Shown: positions 1 to 5,809 of the stretch, piece after piece | How positions within the stretch are numbered: the first letter of the stretch is position 1 | Layout: every line of letters begins with the position of its first letter | NCBI GenBank assembly: GCA_019410665.1 | Contig: DXSD01000020.1 | Span: 1 to 26,341, forward strand | Direction: 5' to 3' | DNA from: Fusobacterium sp. | GTDB lineage: Bacteria; Fusobacteriota; Fusobacteriia; Fusobacteriales; Fusobacteriaceae | Length of the DNA: 26,341 nt | Position numbers and translations under genes: made by a program | Notes under the pieces: generated by a model | Seen by the model: the letters and a program-made list of their open reading frames with translations, nothing else | What the model was told of the DNA's origin: nothing | The model's database searches: none

Positions 1-298
1 TATTTATACATACAACTCCATATTCACCATATTTTTTTTGAATACTTCCAATACTCGCCCCTTCTACAAAAGATTTAATTATTTCTTTTTTTAATAGGTC
101 TATGTTATATTTCATTTTCTTTTCATCCCAAGAAAGAAACACTTGAGTAGTAGAAATTGGTTGTGTCAAATAAGTTGTAAGAATAAACTTCCCAAAATCT
201 CCATATTTCTTTTTTACAGCTTTAGAAGAAAGCCCGTTTTTATAATCAGAAATTATTTTTTCTGTTTTTTTAAACATAATTGTTTCTCCTTTTTTCAT
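1..298 (-). CDS. Partial gene: protein with two tandem helix-turn-helix-like repeats
   Basis: The reading frame opens at the ATG complementary to 296-298 and runs off the left edge of the window, giving at least 99 residues. An AAGGTGG ribosome site lies 6 nt before this start; a second ATG (275-277) with its own AAAGGAG is an alternative start. Residues 15-40 and 73-98 align without gaps: both have the form I-I-x4-x-G-x-S, then a basic stretch ending K-K-Y-G-(D/E)-(F/Y)-G. The unit looks like the short helix-turn-helix found in resolvases and related DNA-binding proteins, but I cannot name a family. It follows the 74-residue gene by 14 nt on the same strand, so the two are probably one operon, transcribed away from the phage genes. 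Whether it is phage or host is not decidable here. Confidence 0.6.
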   Translation of the reverse strand, partial: MKKGETIMFKKTEKIISDYKNGLSSKAVKKKYGDFGKFILTTYLTQPISTTQVFLSWDEKKMKYNIDLLKKEIIKSFVEGASIGSIQKKYGEYGVVCIN

Positions 299-312
299 AA
301 AATACCACCTTT

Positions 313-537
313 TTAGCCTTTGATTTTTTTTAGAATTTTTTTGACTTCCTCTACATGTTCATTTTTAAACTCTTCTGTAAACTTAGTATGAGTTCTAAGC
401 AATATGGAACTTCCAATAAAAGCTTCAAAAAAATTCTTAAGATATTTTCCATCTCTAGTCACTAATTCAAGAATTAACTCTTCTGTTGTAAATTGATTTA
501 AAATTTCTTTTTTTGAAAATACAATATTTTCAGGCAT
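313..537 (-). CDS. Hypothetical 74-residue protein
   Basis: The ATG at 537 is preceded by GGAGG at 8 nt spacing, which is why the longer frame reaching back to 642 is not used. The protein is small, charged and has no membrane segment. Residues 8-30 form a predicted amphipathic helix, and the C-terminus is lysine-rich. I recognise no family. It is the first gene of a leftward pair; its upstream region shares the 540-630 interval with the rightward promoter at 592-620, so expression of the two directions may interfere. No convincing leftward promoter could be picked out of the AT-rich background. Confidence 0.6.
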   Translation of the reverse strand: MPENIVFSKKEILNQFTTEELILELVTRDGKYLKNFFEAFIGSSILLRTHTKFTEEFKNEHVEEVKKILKKIKG

Positions 538-591
538 ATAAAAAACCTCCAGATTTACTTTATTAAAAACAAATTTATAAAATGCTATAAA

Positions 592-620
592 TTGACTTTT
601 TACTAAATATTTGTTATAAT
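592..620 (+). promoter_or_regulatory. Strong sigma-70 type promoter with extended -10
   Basis: TTGACT (592-597) and TATAAT (615-620) are separated by exactly 17 nt, and TG at 612-613 gives an extended -10. This is the best promoter in the window. Start of transcription would be near 627, immediately followed by the 11-nt palindrome ACCCTAAGGGT (629-639), which could be an operator or a 5' hairpin. It drives the structured leader and the 34-residue peptide. Confidence 0.8.
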
Positions 621-626
621 TTAGTT

Positions 627-769
627 GAACCCTAAGGGTCATAGAAAAGGATTTAAAAACTCGTTATGAGATAAGCTCTCACTCCACCGTGGGAGCTTAT
701 TTCATGCTCATAAGGAATAACGAGCTTTATGAGCAGAAGATAAATTCTTTTCTAGTGAGGGGGTACAGA
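627..769 (+). promoter_or_regulatory. Structured 5' leader RNA with mutually exclusive helices
   Basis: About 140 nt separate the promoter from the peptide start. Seen in the sequence: an outer 12-bp helix 643-654/742-753 (one G-U); a 12-bp hairpin 671-682/689-700 (one G-U) with loop UCCACC; TTATGAG at 664-670 and again at 727-733, both able to pair with CTCATAA at 707-713 (8 bp for the second, as GCTCATAA/TTATGAGC); and CTCGTTAT 660-667 with ATAACGAG 717-724. These cannot all form at once. In addition CTCTCAC (676-682) can pair with GTGAGGG (755-761), which covers the ribosome site of the peptide. The arrangement suggests switching between a translatable and a blocked form, as in type I toxin mRNAs or a riboswitch-like leader. 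No known RNA class was recognised. Confidence 0.6.
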
Positions 770-874
770 ATGAAGGTTACAATCTTAAATCCTGTTATCA
801 ACTTTGATGGTGGAACTATCCTACTTATAGGATTAGTTATCATAGTTGTATGTTGGATAAAGAGGAGTAAATAG
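770..874 (+). CDS. 34-residue hydrophobic single-span peptide, toxin-like
   Basis: The ATG at 770 follows a very strong ribosome site, GAGGGGG (757-763), at 6 nt. A GTG start at 689 would put translation inside the leader hairpin and is rejected. The peptide has a short polar N-terminus, one hydrophobic segment (about residues 17-29) and a tail ending Trp-Ile-Lys-Arg-Ser-Lys. Size, single membrane span, basic C-terminus after a tryptophan, structured leader and private terminator are together typical of type I toxins of the Ldr/Fst sort, which insert in the inner membrane. Family membership is an inference from form, not from clear homology; a small regulatory membrane peptide is the alternative. 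Confidence 0.6.
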   Translation: MKVTILNPVINFDGGTILLIGLVIIVVCWIKRSK

Positions 875-878
875 TTCT

Positions 879-905
879 ACCCCTACCCCAAGGGGTTCTT
901 TTTTT
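879..905 (+). terminator. Terminator of the small-peptide unit
   Basis: ACCCC (879-883) pairs with GGGGT (892-896) around an 8-nt loop and is followed by TTCTTTTTTT. It lies 5 nt after the stop codon of the 34-residue peptide and closes a transcript of roughly 280 nt. Confidence 0.6.
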
Positions 906-915
906 ATTTAAAAAT

Positions 916-927
916 TGCTAATTAGCA
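916..927. promoter_or_regulatory. Operator palindrome O1 upstream of the repressor gene
   Basis: TGCTAATTAGCA is a perfect 12-nt palindrome. Its 10-nt core GCTAATTAGC recurs at 1749-1758 and 1976-1985. Two degenerate relatives lie between it and the repressor gene: GTTAATTTGC (958-967) and GCTAAAAAGC (988-997). Repetition around a repressor gene argues for binding by that repressor or by the Cro-like protein. This copy would give autoregulation of the repressor. Confidence 0.65.
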
Positions 928-1060
928 TTTTATTAATTTAATAATAACACTAAAAAAGTTAATTTGCAATACAAAAATAAAAAAGTTGCTAAAAAGCTAT
1001 TTTTTTTATTAATATTGAGGTATACTATAATTAAGCCAGAAAAGAAAGGGAGTGGTTATT

Positions 1061-1654
1061 ATGAAACTTTCAGAGGAAGATATAAAAAAACTGGGAATGC
1101 TTTTACAAAATAAACGTAGAAGTCTAGATTTTACTTTAGATGATGTCAGAGAAAAATTAGAAGAATTAGGACAAAATGTAAATACAAGTGATATTTTAAG
1201 AATAGAAAGGGGGGAAAGAAAAACTCCAAATGCTATTTTACTAAAAAATTTATGTAAGATATATAATATTGATGTTGTAAGATTATTCCAAGAAATTGGA
1301 TATTTAGATATAGATAAAAAAGAAAAAAAGAAAATAAAAATTTATACTGAACTAGCAACAGCTTTTATAACCCCAGAAAGATACATAGAGGAAATAGATT
1401 TAAATTTAGAAGGAGATATTATTGGAATAAAAAATAATAATATTGTAACTTTAATTGAAAAATATAGACTTGTAGATAATAATAAAAATGGAGTATATAA
1501 AATAAATACAGAATATTCTATTAAGAAAAAAAGTATGATAAACCAAAATGAATTTATTTTATTAGGAGAAGGAAATGAACCACCAATTTTTATTAAATTA
1601 GAAGATAAAATCAAAGAAGTTGGAATGGTTATTGGAAAAATTATTTTTGAATAA
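1061..1654 (+). CDS. CI/LexA-type repressor with HTH and degenerate S24 domain
   Basis: ATG 1061 sits 8 nt after AAAGGGAG; the in-frame GTG at 1052 overlaps that site and is rejected. The 197-residue protein has an XRE-type helix-turn-helix at about residues 8-76. The C-terminal part (about 95-197) follows the pattern of the S24/LexA self-cleaving domain: Leu-Glu-Gly-Asp at 116-119, Asn-Asn-Ile-Val at 126-129, Gly-Val-Tyr at 144-146, lysines 155-157, and an ending with Val-Gly-Met-Val-Ile-Gly. In active members the Gly-Asp is followed by the catalytic Ser; here residue 120 is Ile, while a lysine lies 35-37 residues later as expected. So the fold appears kept and cleavage lost. It is followed by its own terminator and surrounded by the repeated operator. 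Probable role: keeps the prophage silent. Confidence 0.75.
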   Translation: MKLSEEDIKKLGMLLQNKRRSLDFTLDDVREKLEELGQNVNTSDILRIERGERKTPNAILLKNLCKIYNIDVVRLFQEIGYLDIDKKEKKKIKIYTELATAFITPERYIEEIDLNLEGDIIGIKNNNIVTLIEKYRLVDNNKNGVYKINTEYSIKKKSMINQNEFILLGEGNEPPIFIKLEDKIKEVGMVIGKIIFE

Positions 1655-1702
1655 GACTTGATTTATTTTTTATTTTATGATATTTTATAGAAAAATGATA
1701 CT

Positions 1703-1736
1703 GCTTTCACATTTTGTTTAGTGAAAGCTTTTTTTT
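1703..1736 (+). terminator. Terminator of the repressor gene
   Basis: GCTTTCAC (1703-1710) pairs perfectly with GTGAAAGC (1721-1728) around a 10-nt loop and is followed by eight T (1729-1736). It separates the repressor transcript from the early genes that lie downstream on the same strand. Confidence 0.85.
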
Positions 1737-1748
1737 AAACAAAAAATT

Positions 1749-1758
1749 GCTAATTAGC
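1749..1758. promoter_or_regulatory. Operator palindrome O2 before the Cro-like gene
   Basis: Perfect GCTAATTAGC, 12 nt after the repressor terminator and 32 nt before the Cro-like start. The TTGCTA overlapping its left half could act as a -35 hexamer, but a good -10 is not visible at normal spacing. Placement suggests control of the early promoter. Confidence 0.65.
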
Positions 1759-1790
1759 TTTTTTGTAAAATAAAAGTAAAGGAGTGAAAA

Positions 1791-1970
1791 ATGGATAAAG
1801 AAGAATTAGCAAAAGAAAAGTGGAAAGAAATTAAAAAAAAATTAATTGATAAAGACCTTAAATTTGGGGAATTAGCTGAAAAAATAGGTTATAGTCCGTG
1901 GGGATTGAGAAATGCTATCAATAATTTGCAACCAAAAGTTTTAGAAAGTATTGAAAAAATTTTAATCTAA
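1791..1970 (+). CDS. Small Cro-like helix-turn-helix protein
   Basis: ATG 1791 follows AAAGGAG at 7 nt. The product is 59 residues: a charged N-terminal helix, then a region from about residue 22 reading Phe-Gly-Glu-Leu-Ala-Glu-Lys-Ile-Gly-Tyr-Ser-Pro-x-Gly-Leu-Arg, which is a standard helix-turn-helix core, followed by a short closing helix. Size and position immediately after the repressor and its terminator match Cro-type regulators. It is bracketed by operators O2 and O3, so it may bind the same palindrome in competition with the repressor. Specific function is inferred from domain and context only. Confidence 0.65.
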   Translation: MDKEELAKEKWKEIKKKLIDKDLKFGELAEKIGYSPWGLRNAINNLQPKVLESIEKILI

Positions 1971-1975
1971 AAAAA

Positions 1976-1985
1976 GCTAATTAGC
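1976..1985. promoter_or_regulatory. Operator palindrome O3 after the Cro-like gene
   Basis: Third perfect GCTAATTAGC, 5 nt after the Cro-like stop codon and about 10 nt before the ribosome site of the next gene. It could regulate the rest of the early operon or block elongation into it. Confidence 0.6.
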
Positions 1986-2007
1986 AATAAAAGTGGGGGG
2001 ATAATAT

Positions 2008-2241
2008 ATGGAAATTGAAAAAATTAAATTTGTTATAATTGTTTACAACTCCCAAATTAAATATAACAATGAAACTTTTAAAGAAGTTTTAACCAAAGAA
2101 ACAACATCAACCTGGAAAAAAGCTATAAGTATTGCTGAAAGGTTAAAGAAAAAATATTCTAAAAAAGATTATCCGCAAAGAAAAATCGTTATAAAACAAC
2201 GATATAGAGAAGGTTGGGAAGTAGTATCAACCAGAACTTAA
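2008..2241 (+). CDS. Hypothetical 77-residue early protein
   Basis: ATG 2008 follows a G-rich ribosome site (six G, 1995-2000) at 7 nt. The protein is basic, with alternating predicted strands (residues 5-14), a lysine-rich helix (about 36-50) and a final strand region rich in Arg and Trp. No family recognised. It lies between operator O3 and the inverted-repeat cluster, so it is an early gene, probably co-transcribed with the Cro-like protein. Small early phage proteins of this type often bind nucleic acid or modulate host proteins, but nothing in the sequence shows which. Confidence 0.55.
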   Translation: MEIEKIKFVIIVYNSQIKYNNETFKEVLTKETTSTWKKAISIAERLKKKYSKKDYPQRKIVIKQRYREGWEVVSTRT

Positions 2242-2434
2242 TACTCTTAATATTAGAGTAAAACCTACTAGTCCTTTCTCTAGTCAAAAATTCACTTCTT
2301 AAAATTATTTATGCTAGTAGGTTTCACTTAAATATTAAATGAAACTCATTATTAATTTTTTAATCAAAATAATCTCCTGAATTTTTTAATGTTATAACTG
2401 TAACTGCTGCATAGTGCGTAATAATGAGTTTCAT
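2242..2434. repeat. Cluster of large inverted repeats, candidate replication origin
   Basis: Three palindromic structures fill the gap before the initiator gene. First, TACTCT (2242-2247) with AGAGTA (2255-2260), loop TAATATT. Second, a perfect 11-nt repeat AAACCTACTAG (2261-2271) with CTAGTAGGTTT (2314-2324). Third, a perfect 16-nt repeat ATGAAACTCATTATTA (2339-2354) with its complement at 2419-2434, enclosing 64 nt that contain AATTTTTTAAT twice (2354-2364, 2380-2390). The inner arms of the second and third can also pair with each other (GTTTCA 2321-2326 with TGAAAC 2340-2345). No T-run follows, so these are not simple terminators. Position before a rolling-circle-type initiator suggests origin function; control of initiator translation by RNA structure is the alternative. 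Confidence 0.5.
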
Positions 2435-2478
2435 CTAGTATTTAACAATTTAATTTATTAAAAGAAAGCGAGGTAAAA

Positions 2479-3558
2479 ATGGTAGGGCTGGACAGGGCGG
2501 CAGTCTGGGTACAACTTGAAGTTGAAGCTGACCTTGTCATATTAGGAATTCAAAAAAGATTTACTGATGTCAAACCTAAGAAACTTGCAGGGAATACTCA
2601 GACTTTCATAATAAGTGAAAATAATATTAATGAAATTAGAGTAAGAGAAAAACTAGATGAAACCATTATAAAAATAGATTTTTCATACTCTAAGTATGGG
2701 AAAGAAAATAATTTATATCCTTTAGAGAATGAAATATCAAAAATTATTGTCGAAGAGAGATTAATTGACATAATTGAAGATATTTCTCTTATCAAAATCA
2801 ATCGTTCTAATCTAAATTATGAGTATCTAGAACTATGCACTCAAGAAAGTGTAAAAAGTTTTTATGAATATCATAATATAATTTCAACATTTTATAAATC
2901 TTTAAGAAGAGGAATTAGCCACCAGCAAGGAGTAAGATTTGAGAACTATAATTTAAATTTAGATTTTTTTTACAGCACAGGTTTTATTTTTCAAATGGCT
3001 TCTGGTTGGAAAATGAGGTTATATAGTAAAACTCATGAACACAATAAAAAAAATAGTGACAATAAAATAAATGGTGGAAATATAAGGCTTGAACATAGGT
3101 TAACTAGTACAGCTTTAACTTACTTTTGTAAAAGTTCAAGAGTAAGTGAAATAACTATAGATATTTTAAAAGAAAAAGTATTGAAAAAAATTGGGATCCA
3201 GCTCTTTAAGTATCTTGAAGCTGAAATCCAAAGAGATATTGATATTCTAGAAGTTAAGTTAAAAGATTATACTTCTAGAACTTTACCCCTTCTTGTTAGA
3301 GATCTACAAGAACATATACTTGATGAAGAAACAGTAAACTATGTTGTAACTAAATTAGCGACAACAAGTGAACGGCAAATTAAGAGATATAGACAAAAAA
3401 TAAAAATAGCTTTAGAAGAGTTCCAGAATAAAGGAAGCCCTAAGAGGAACAATTTTGGGAACATAGAAAGGTTAGAATTTTTTATAAATAAAATATTATT
3501 ATATCAGACAAAAGTTAAATGCAAGTACAAAGAGCGTTTAACTTTTAATGCTACTTAA
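2479..3558 (+). CDS. Probable rolling-circle replication initiator, gene II/X type
   Basis: The 359-residue protein starts at ATG 2479 after GCGAGG at 5 nt. The diagnostic region is residues 178-210: Lys-Met-Arg-Leu-Tyr182-Ser-Lys184-x-x-Glu187, then after a gap Ile-Arg203-Leu-Glu205-x-Arg207-Leu. This pairing of a Tyr-x-Lys block with an Arg-x-Glu-x-Arg-Leu block is what I associate with the phage/plasmid replication proteins of the II/X (Phage_CRI) family, which nick an origin and prime rolling-circle replication in filamentous phages and some plasmids. The C-terminal 70 residues look like a helical DNA-binding tail. The first 20 codons are visibly richer in G and C than the rest. Upstream inverted repeats could be its target. 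Assignment rests on motif pattern and context; another replication protein is possible. Confidence 0.55.
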   Translation: MVGLDRAAVWVQLEVEADLVILGIQKRFTDVKPKKLAGNTQTFIISENNINEIRVREKLDETIIKIDFSYSKYGKENNLYPLENEISKIIVEERLIDIIEDISLIKINRSNLNYEYLELCTQESVKSFYEYHNIISTFYKSLRRGISHQQGVRFENYNLNLDFFYSTGFIFQMASGWKMRLYSKTHEHNKKNSDNKINGGNIRLEHRLTSTALTYFCKSSRVSEITIDILKEKVLKKIGIQLFKYLEAEIQRDIDILEVKLKDYTSRTLPLLVRDLQEHILDEETVNYVVTKLATTSERQIKRYRQKIKIALEEFQNKGSPKRNNFGNIERLEFFINKILLYQTKVKCKYKERLTFNAT

Positions 3559-3732
3559 AGGTGTCAAAAAGATGTCCCTTTTTTGCAATAAAAAAAATTA
3601 AAAAGTTAGGAAAATCAATGCTTTTAGAACATCCCTCGCGTGATAATAATGTTGAGGCTCCTCGATCCTGAAAGTGAATTTTAAAAATATTAATAATAAA
3701 CAACGAGAAAAAACGAAAGGAGTTGAAACCTT
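3559..3732. other. Gap between initiator and methyltransferase genes
   Basis: Contains a weak hairpin AAAGG/CCTTT (3557-3561/3577-3581) ending in six T, a possible terminator of the initiator gene. At 3654-3675 lies a GC-rich element (GAGGCTCCTC, then CGATCCTGAAAGT) that resembles the putative cos core at 5825-5847, sharing the GAGG start, a CGA-CC middle and a GAAAGT end. The ribosome site AAAGGAG of the next gene closes the gap. Confidence 0.4.
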
Positions 3733-5073
3733 ATGGAAATACTAGAAATAAAAATAGAAAATATTAAACTTAGTAAATTAAATCCTAGAGTATCTACCCC
3801 AGAGCAGATAGAACAATATAAAAAGATTTTATCTAAGATAGGATTTATTATTCCAATCTTTATATCTTCAAACAATGAAATTCTATATGATACAGCTAAA
3901 TATGAAGCTGCGAAACAATTAGGCTTTAAAACTATAAAAGCTATCAGAATAGAGGAGCTCCCAGAAAGCACTCTTGAAACATTAAGAGTAGCTGAAATGA
4001 AAGCTTTTGAAATGGGAGAATGGGATAATGAAGTTCTGTATGAAATTCTTGCTAACCTTGATGAAGAGAGTAGAAGCTTAACAGGATTTGACTTTGATAA
4101 ATTAAAAGCTGAAATAGATGCCTTTGAAACAATAGAAGAGATAGAAGAAATTGATACTCCAGAGGTAGAAGAAGAATACTTCTCTAAAGCAGAAGATATA
4201 TATTTACTAGGAAATCATAGATTGATGTGTGGAGATTCTACCAAGAAAGAAGATGTGGAAAAGTTAGTAGATGGAGCAACTATTGATTTAATGATAACAG
4301 ATCCACCATACAATGTTAACTATGAATCAACTGCTGGAAAAATTAAAAATGATAATATGAGTTCAAATGATTTTTATGAATTTTTAAAAAAGTTTTATGC
4401 AAATGCTTTTTCTGTGATGAGAGAGGGAGCTGCCTTTTATATTTTCCATGCTGATAGTGAAACAAAAGCTTTCAGAGGAGCCTGTGAAGAAGTAGGATTT
4501 AAGATATCTCAATGTCTAATATGGGTAAAAAATGCCTTTAATCTTTCAATGCAAGATTATCACTGGAGGCATGAGCCTTGCCTTTATGGTTGGAAACTGG
4601 GAACAGCACATTATTTTATAGCGGACCGCTCCCAAGATACTATTTTAGAAGATATAGAAAGTCTGAAATCAAAAAGTAAAGCTGAGCTTTTAGAAATGTA
4701 CCTAAATCTTCAAAAAATATTAGAAGAGCATTCCACTATCATCAGAGAAAATAAACCTTTAAAAAATGATGTACACCCAACAATGAAACCATTGAAACTA
4801 CTAGCAAGATTAATGGTTAACAGTTCTCAAAAAGAATGGAATATCCTAGATTTGTTTGGGGGCTCTGGAAGTACAATGATGACTGCTGAACAGCTAGGTA
4901 GAAAAAGTTATTTGATGGAATATGATCCCAGATTTGCTGATGTCATAGTAAAAAGATTTGCAAGTGTAAATAAAAATATAACTCTTCTTAGAGATGGAAA
5001 GAAATACTCTTGGAATGATATAAAATCTAGCTTTGGAGAAATAGATGAGTATAAAAATAGAGAAGTTGGATAA
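3733..5073 (+). CDS. ParB-like domain fused to beta-class N4/N6 DNA methyltransferase
   Basis: 446 residues. Residues 1-75 have the ParB/Srx-like N-terminal pattern (Ile-x-Leu-Ser-x-Leu-Asn-Pro-Arg; Gly-Phe-Ile-Ile-Pro-Ile), but the usual Gly-His-Arg box is replaced by Asp-Thr-Ala-Lys at 53-56. The methyltransferase has the catalytic Asp-Pro-Pro-Tyr at 190-193 and the AdoMet-binding Asp-Leu-Phe-Gly-Gly-Ser-Gly at 373-379, in beta-class order with the target-recognition part between, and a closing Glu-Tyr-Asp-Pro at 396-399. It probably methylates adenine (N6) or cytosine (N4). No restriction partner is present, so it is an orphan enzyme, likely protecting phage DNA or marking packaging or replication sites. 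Its end overlaps the next gene by 29 nt. Many phages carry this fusion next to terminase genes. Confidence 0.85.
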   Translation: MEILEIKIENIKLSKLNPRVSTPEQIEQYKKILSKIGFIIPIFISSNNEILYDTAKYEAAKQLGFKTIKAIRIEELPESTLETLRVAEMKAFEMGEWDNEVLYEILANLDEESRSLTGFDFDKLKAEIDAFETIEEIEEIDTPEVEEEYFSKAEDIYLLGNHRLMCGDSTKKEDVEKLVDGATIDLMITDPPYNVNYESTAGKIKNDNMSSNDFYEFLKKFYANAFSVMREGAAFYIFHADSETKAFRGACEEVGFKISQCLIWVKNAFNLSMQDYHWRHEPCLYGWKLGTAHYFIADRSQDTILEDIESLKSKSKAELLEMYLNLQKILEEHSTIIRENKPLKNDVHPTMKPLKLLARLMVNSSQKEWNILDLFGGSGSTMMTAEQLGRKSYLMEYDPRFADVIVKRFASVNKNITLLRDGKKYSWNDIKSSFGEIDEYKNREVG

Positions 5074-5794
5074 ACAGAAGCTCCAAGTCTTAGGATTATA
5101 TTTGCAGCTGGAATCCATCAAATTTGGTAAAACCAAGAAAGAAAAATACAGAGAGATAGCTAAAAGATTAAAGATAACTGAGAATACTATAACTACTTGG
5201 GTAAGAAGATATTATGAAGGATATCTTCTATATCTTCAAGAAGCTAAAAAGTTAGAAGAAAATTCAAAAATATCTAATTTTGAGGGCTTGACAGAAAAAC
5301 AGTCAATATACATCATAGCAAGACTGCACGGAAATAGTCCAGAGAAAGCTAAAGAGTTAGCTGGATACTCTCCTAAAACAAAAGCTGCTGATATAGAAAA
5401 AAATCCTAAAGTAAGAAGAGTAATGGCTCAACTAAGAGAAGAGTTAAAAGATGATGTTAAGCTAAGTGCAAGAAGTGTAATAAATAAACTTGTAGAAGTA
5501 TCAGAGAAAGCAGAACATGGAATTGAATACACAGAAACAGAATACCATGATGAAACTAATCCAGAGGGAAGAAGAGTCTACAAGAATGCTAAAAAGAAAG
5601 TTGAGATAAGTATATCTGCAGCAGTAAACGGCTGGACTAATATAGCAAAACTCCTAGGATATGATAGTAAGTTAGAAGCTAAGCATGATTTAAATACTAT
5701 TGAACTAGCTCAACAAAGATTAGCAGAGTTAAAGGCTAAAAAGTTAGAAAAAGAGTTAAAAGATGATGATAATCAACCTAAAGTCCTCAAATAA
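5045..5794 (+). CDS. Terminase small subunit-like protein, Terminase_2 type
   Basis: ATG 5045 overlaps the methyltransferase gene by 29 nt and uses GGAG at 7 nt. 249 residues. Residues 31-60 form a helix-turn-helix. Residues 81-135 match the Terminase_2 pattern: Gly-Leu-Thr-x-Lys-Gln-x4-Ile, Ala, Ala-Gly-Tyr-Ser at 106-109, Asn-Pro-x-Val at 120-123. The middle carries a glutamate/tyrosine-rich stretch, and the C-terminal 30 residues form a lysine/glutamate coiled coil. Such proteins bind the packaging site and recruit the large subunit. A second, Nu1-type small subunit follows at 5940, directly before the large subunit, so this one may be a second DNA-recognition factor, a relic, or part of a module with the methyltransferase. 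Confidence 0.7.
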   Translation: MSIKIEKLDKQKLQVLGLYLQLESIKFGKTKKEKYREIAKRLKITENTITTWVRRYYEGYLLYLQEAKKLEENSKISNFEGLTEKQSIYIIARLHGNSPEKAKELAGYSPKTKAADIEKNPKVRRVMAQLREELKDDVKLSARSVINKLVEVSEKAEHGIEYTETEYHDETNPEGRRVYKNAKKKVEISISAAVNGWTNIAKLLGYDSKLEAKHDLNTIELAQQRLAELKAKKLEKELKDDDNQPKVLK

Positions 5795-5809
5795 TTCAAG
5801 GTACTGTCT

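Noticed and set aside
774..860. Possible leftward promoter for an antisense RNA over the small peptide (TATAAG complement near 832-837)
   Set aside because: The -35 at correct spacing is poor and similar matches occur all over the AT-rich background.
689..874. Longer 61-residue frame from GTG 689 over the small peptide
   Set aside because: The start is inside the leader hairpin with no ribosome site, while ATG 770 has a very strong one.
1342..1614. Leftward open frames opposite real genes (here the repressor; also opposite capsid, sheath, tape measure and hub genes)
   Set aside because: They lack ribosome sites, have unnatural hydrophobic or serine-rich composition and lie wholly within well-supported rightward genes.
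2248..2255. TAATATTA in the loop of the first hairpin resembles the conserved loop of circular ssDNA virus origins
   Set aside because: The octamer is expected often by chance in DNA this AT-rich and the ninth base does not match; it is mentioned only as part of the inverted-repeat cluster.
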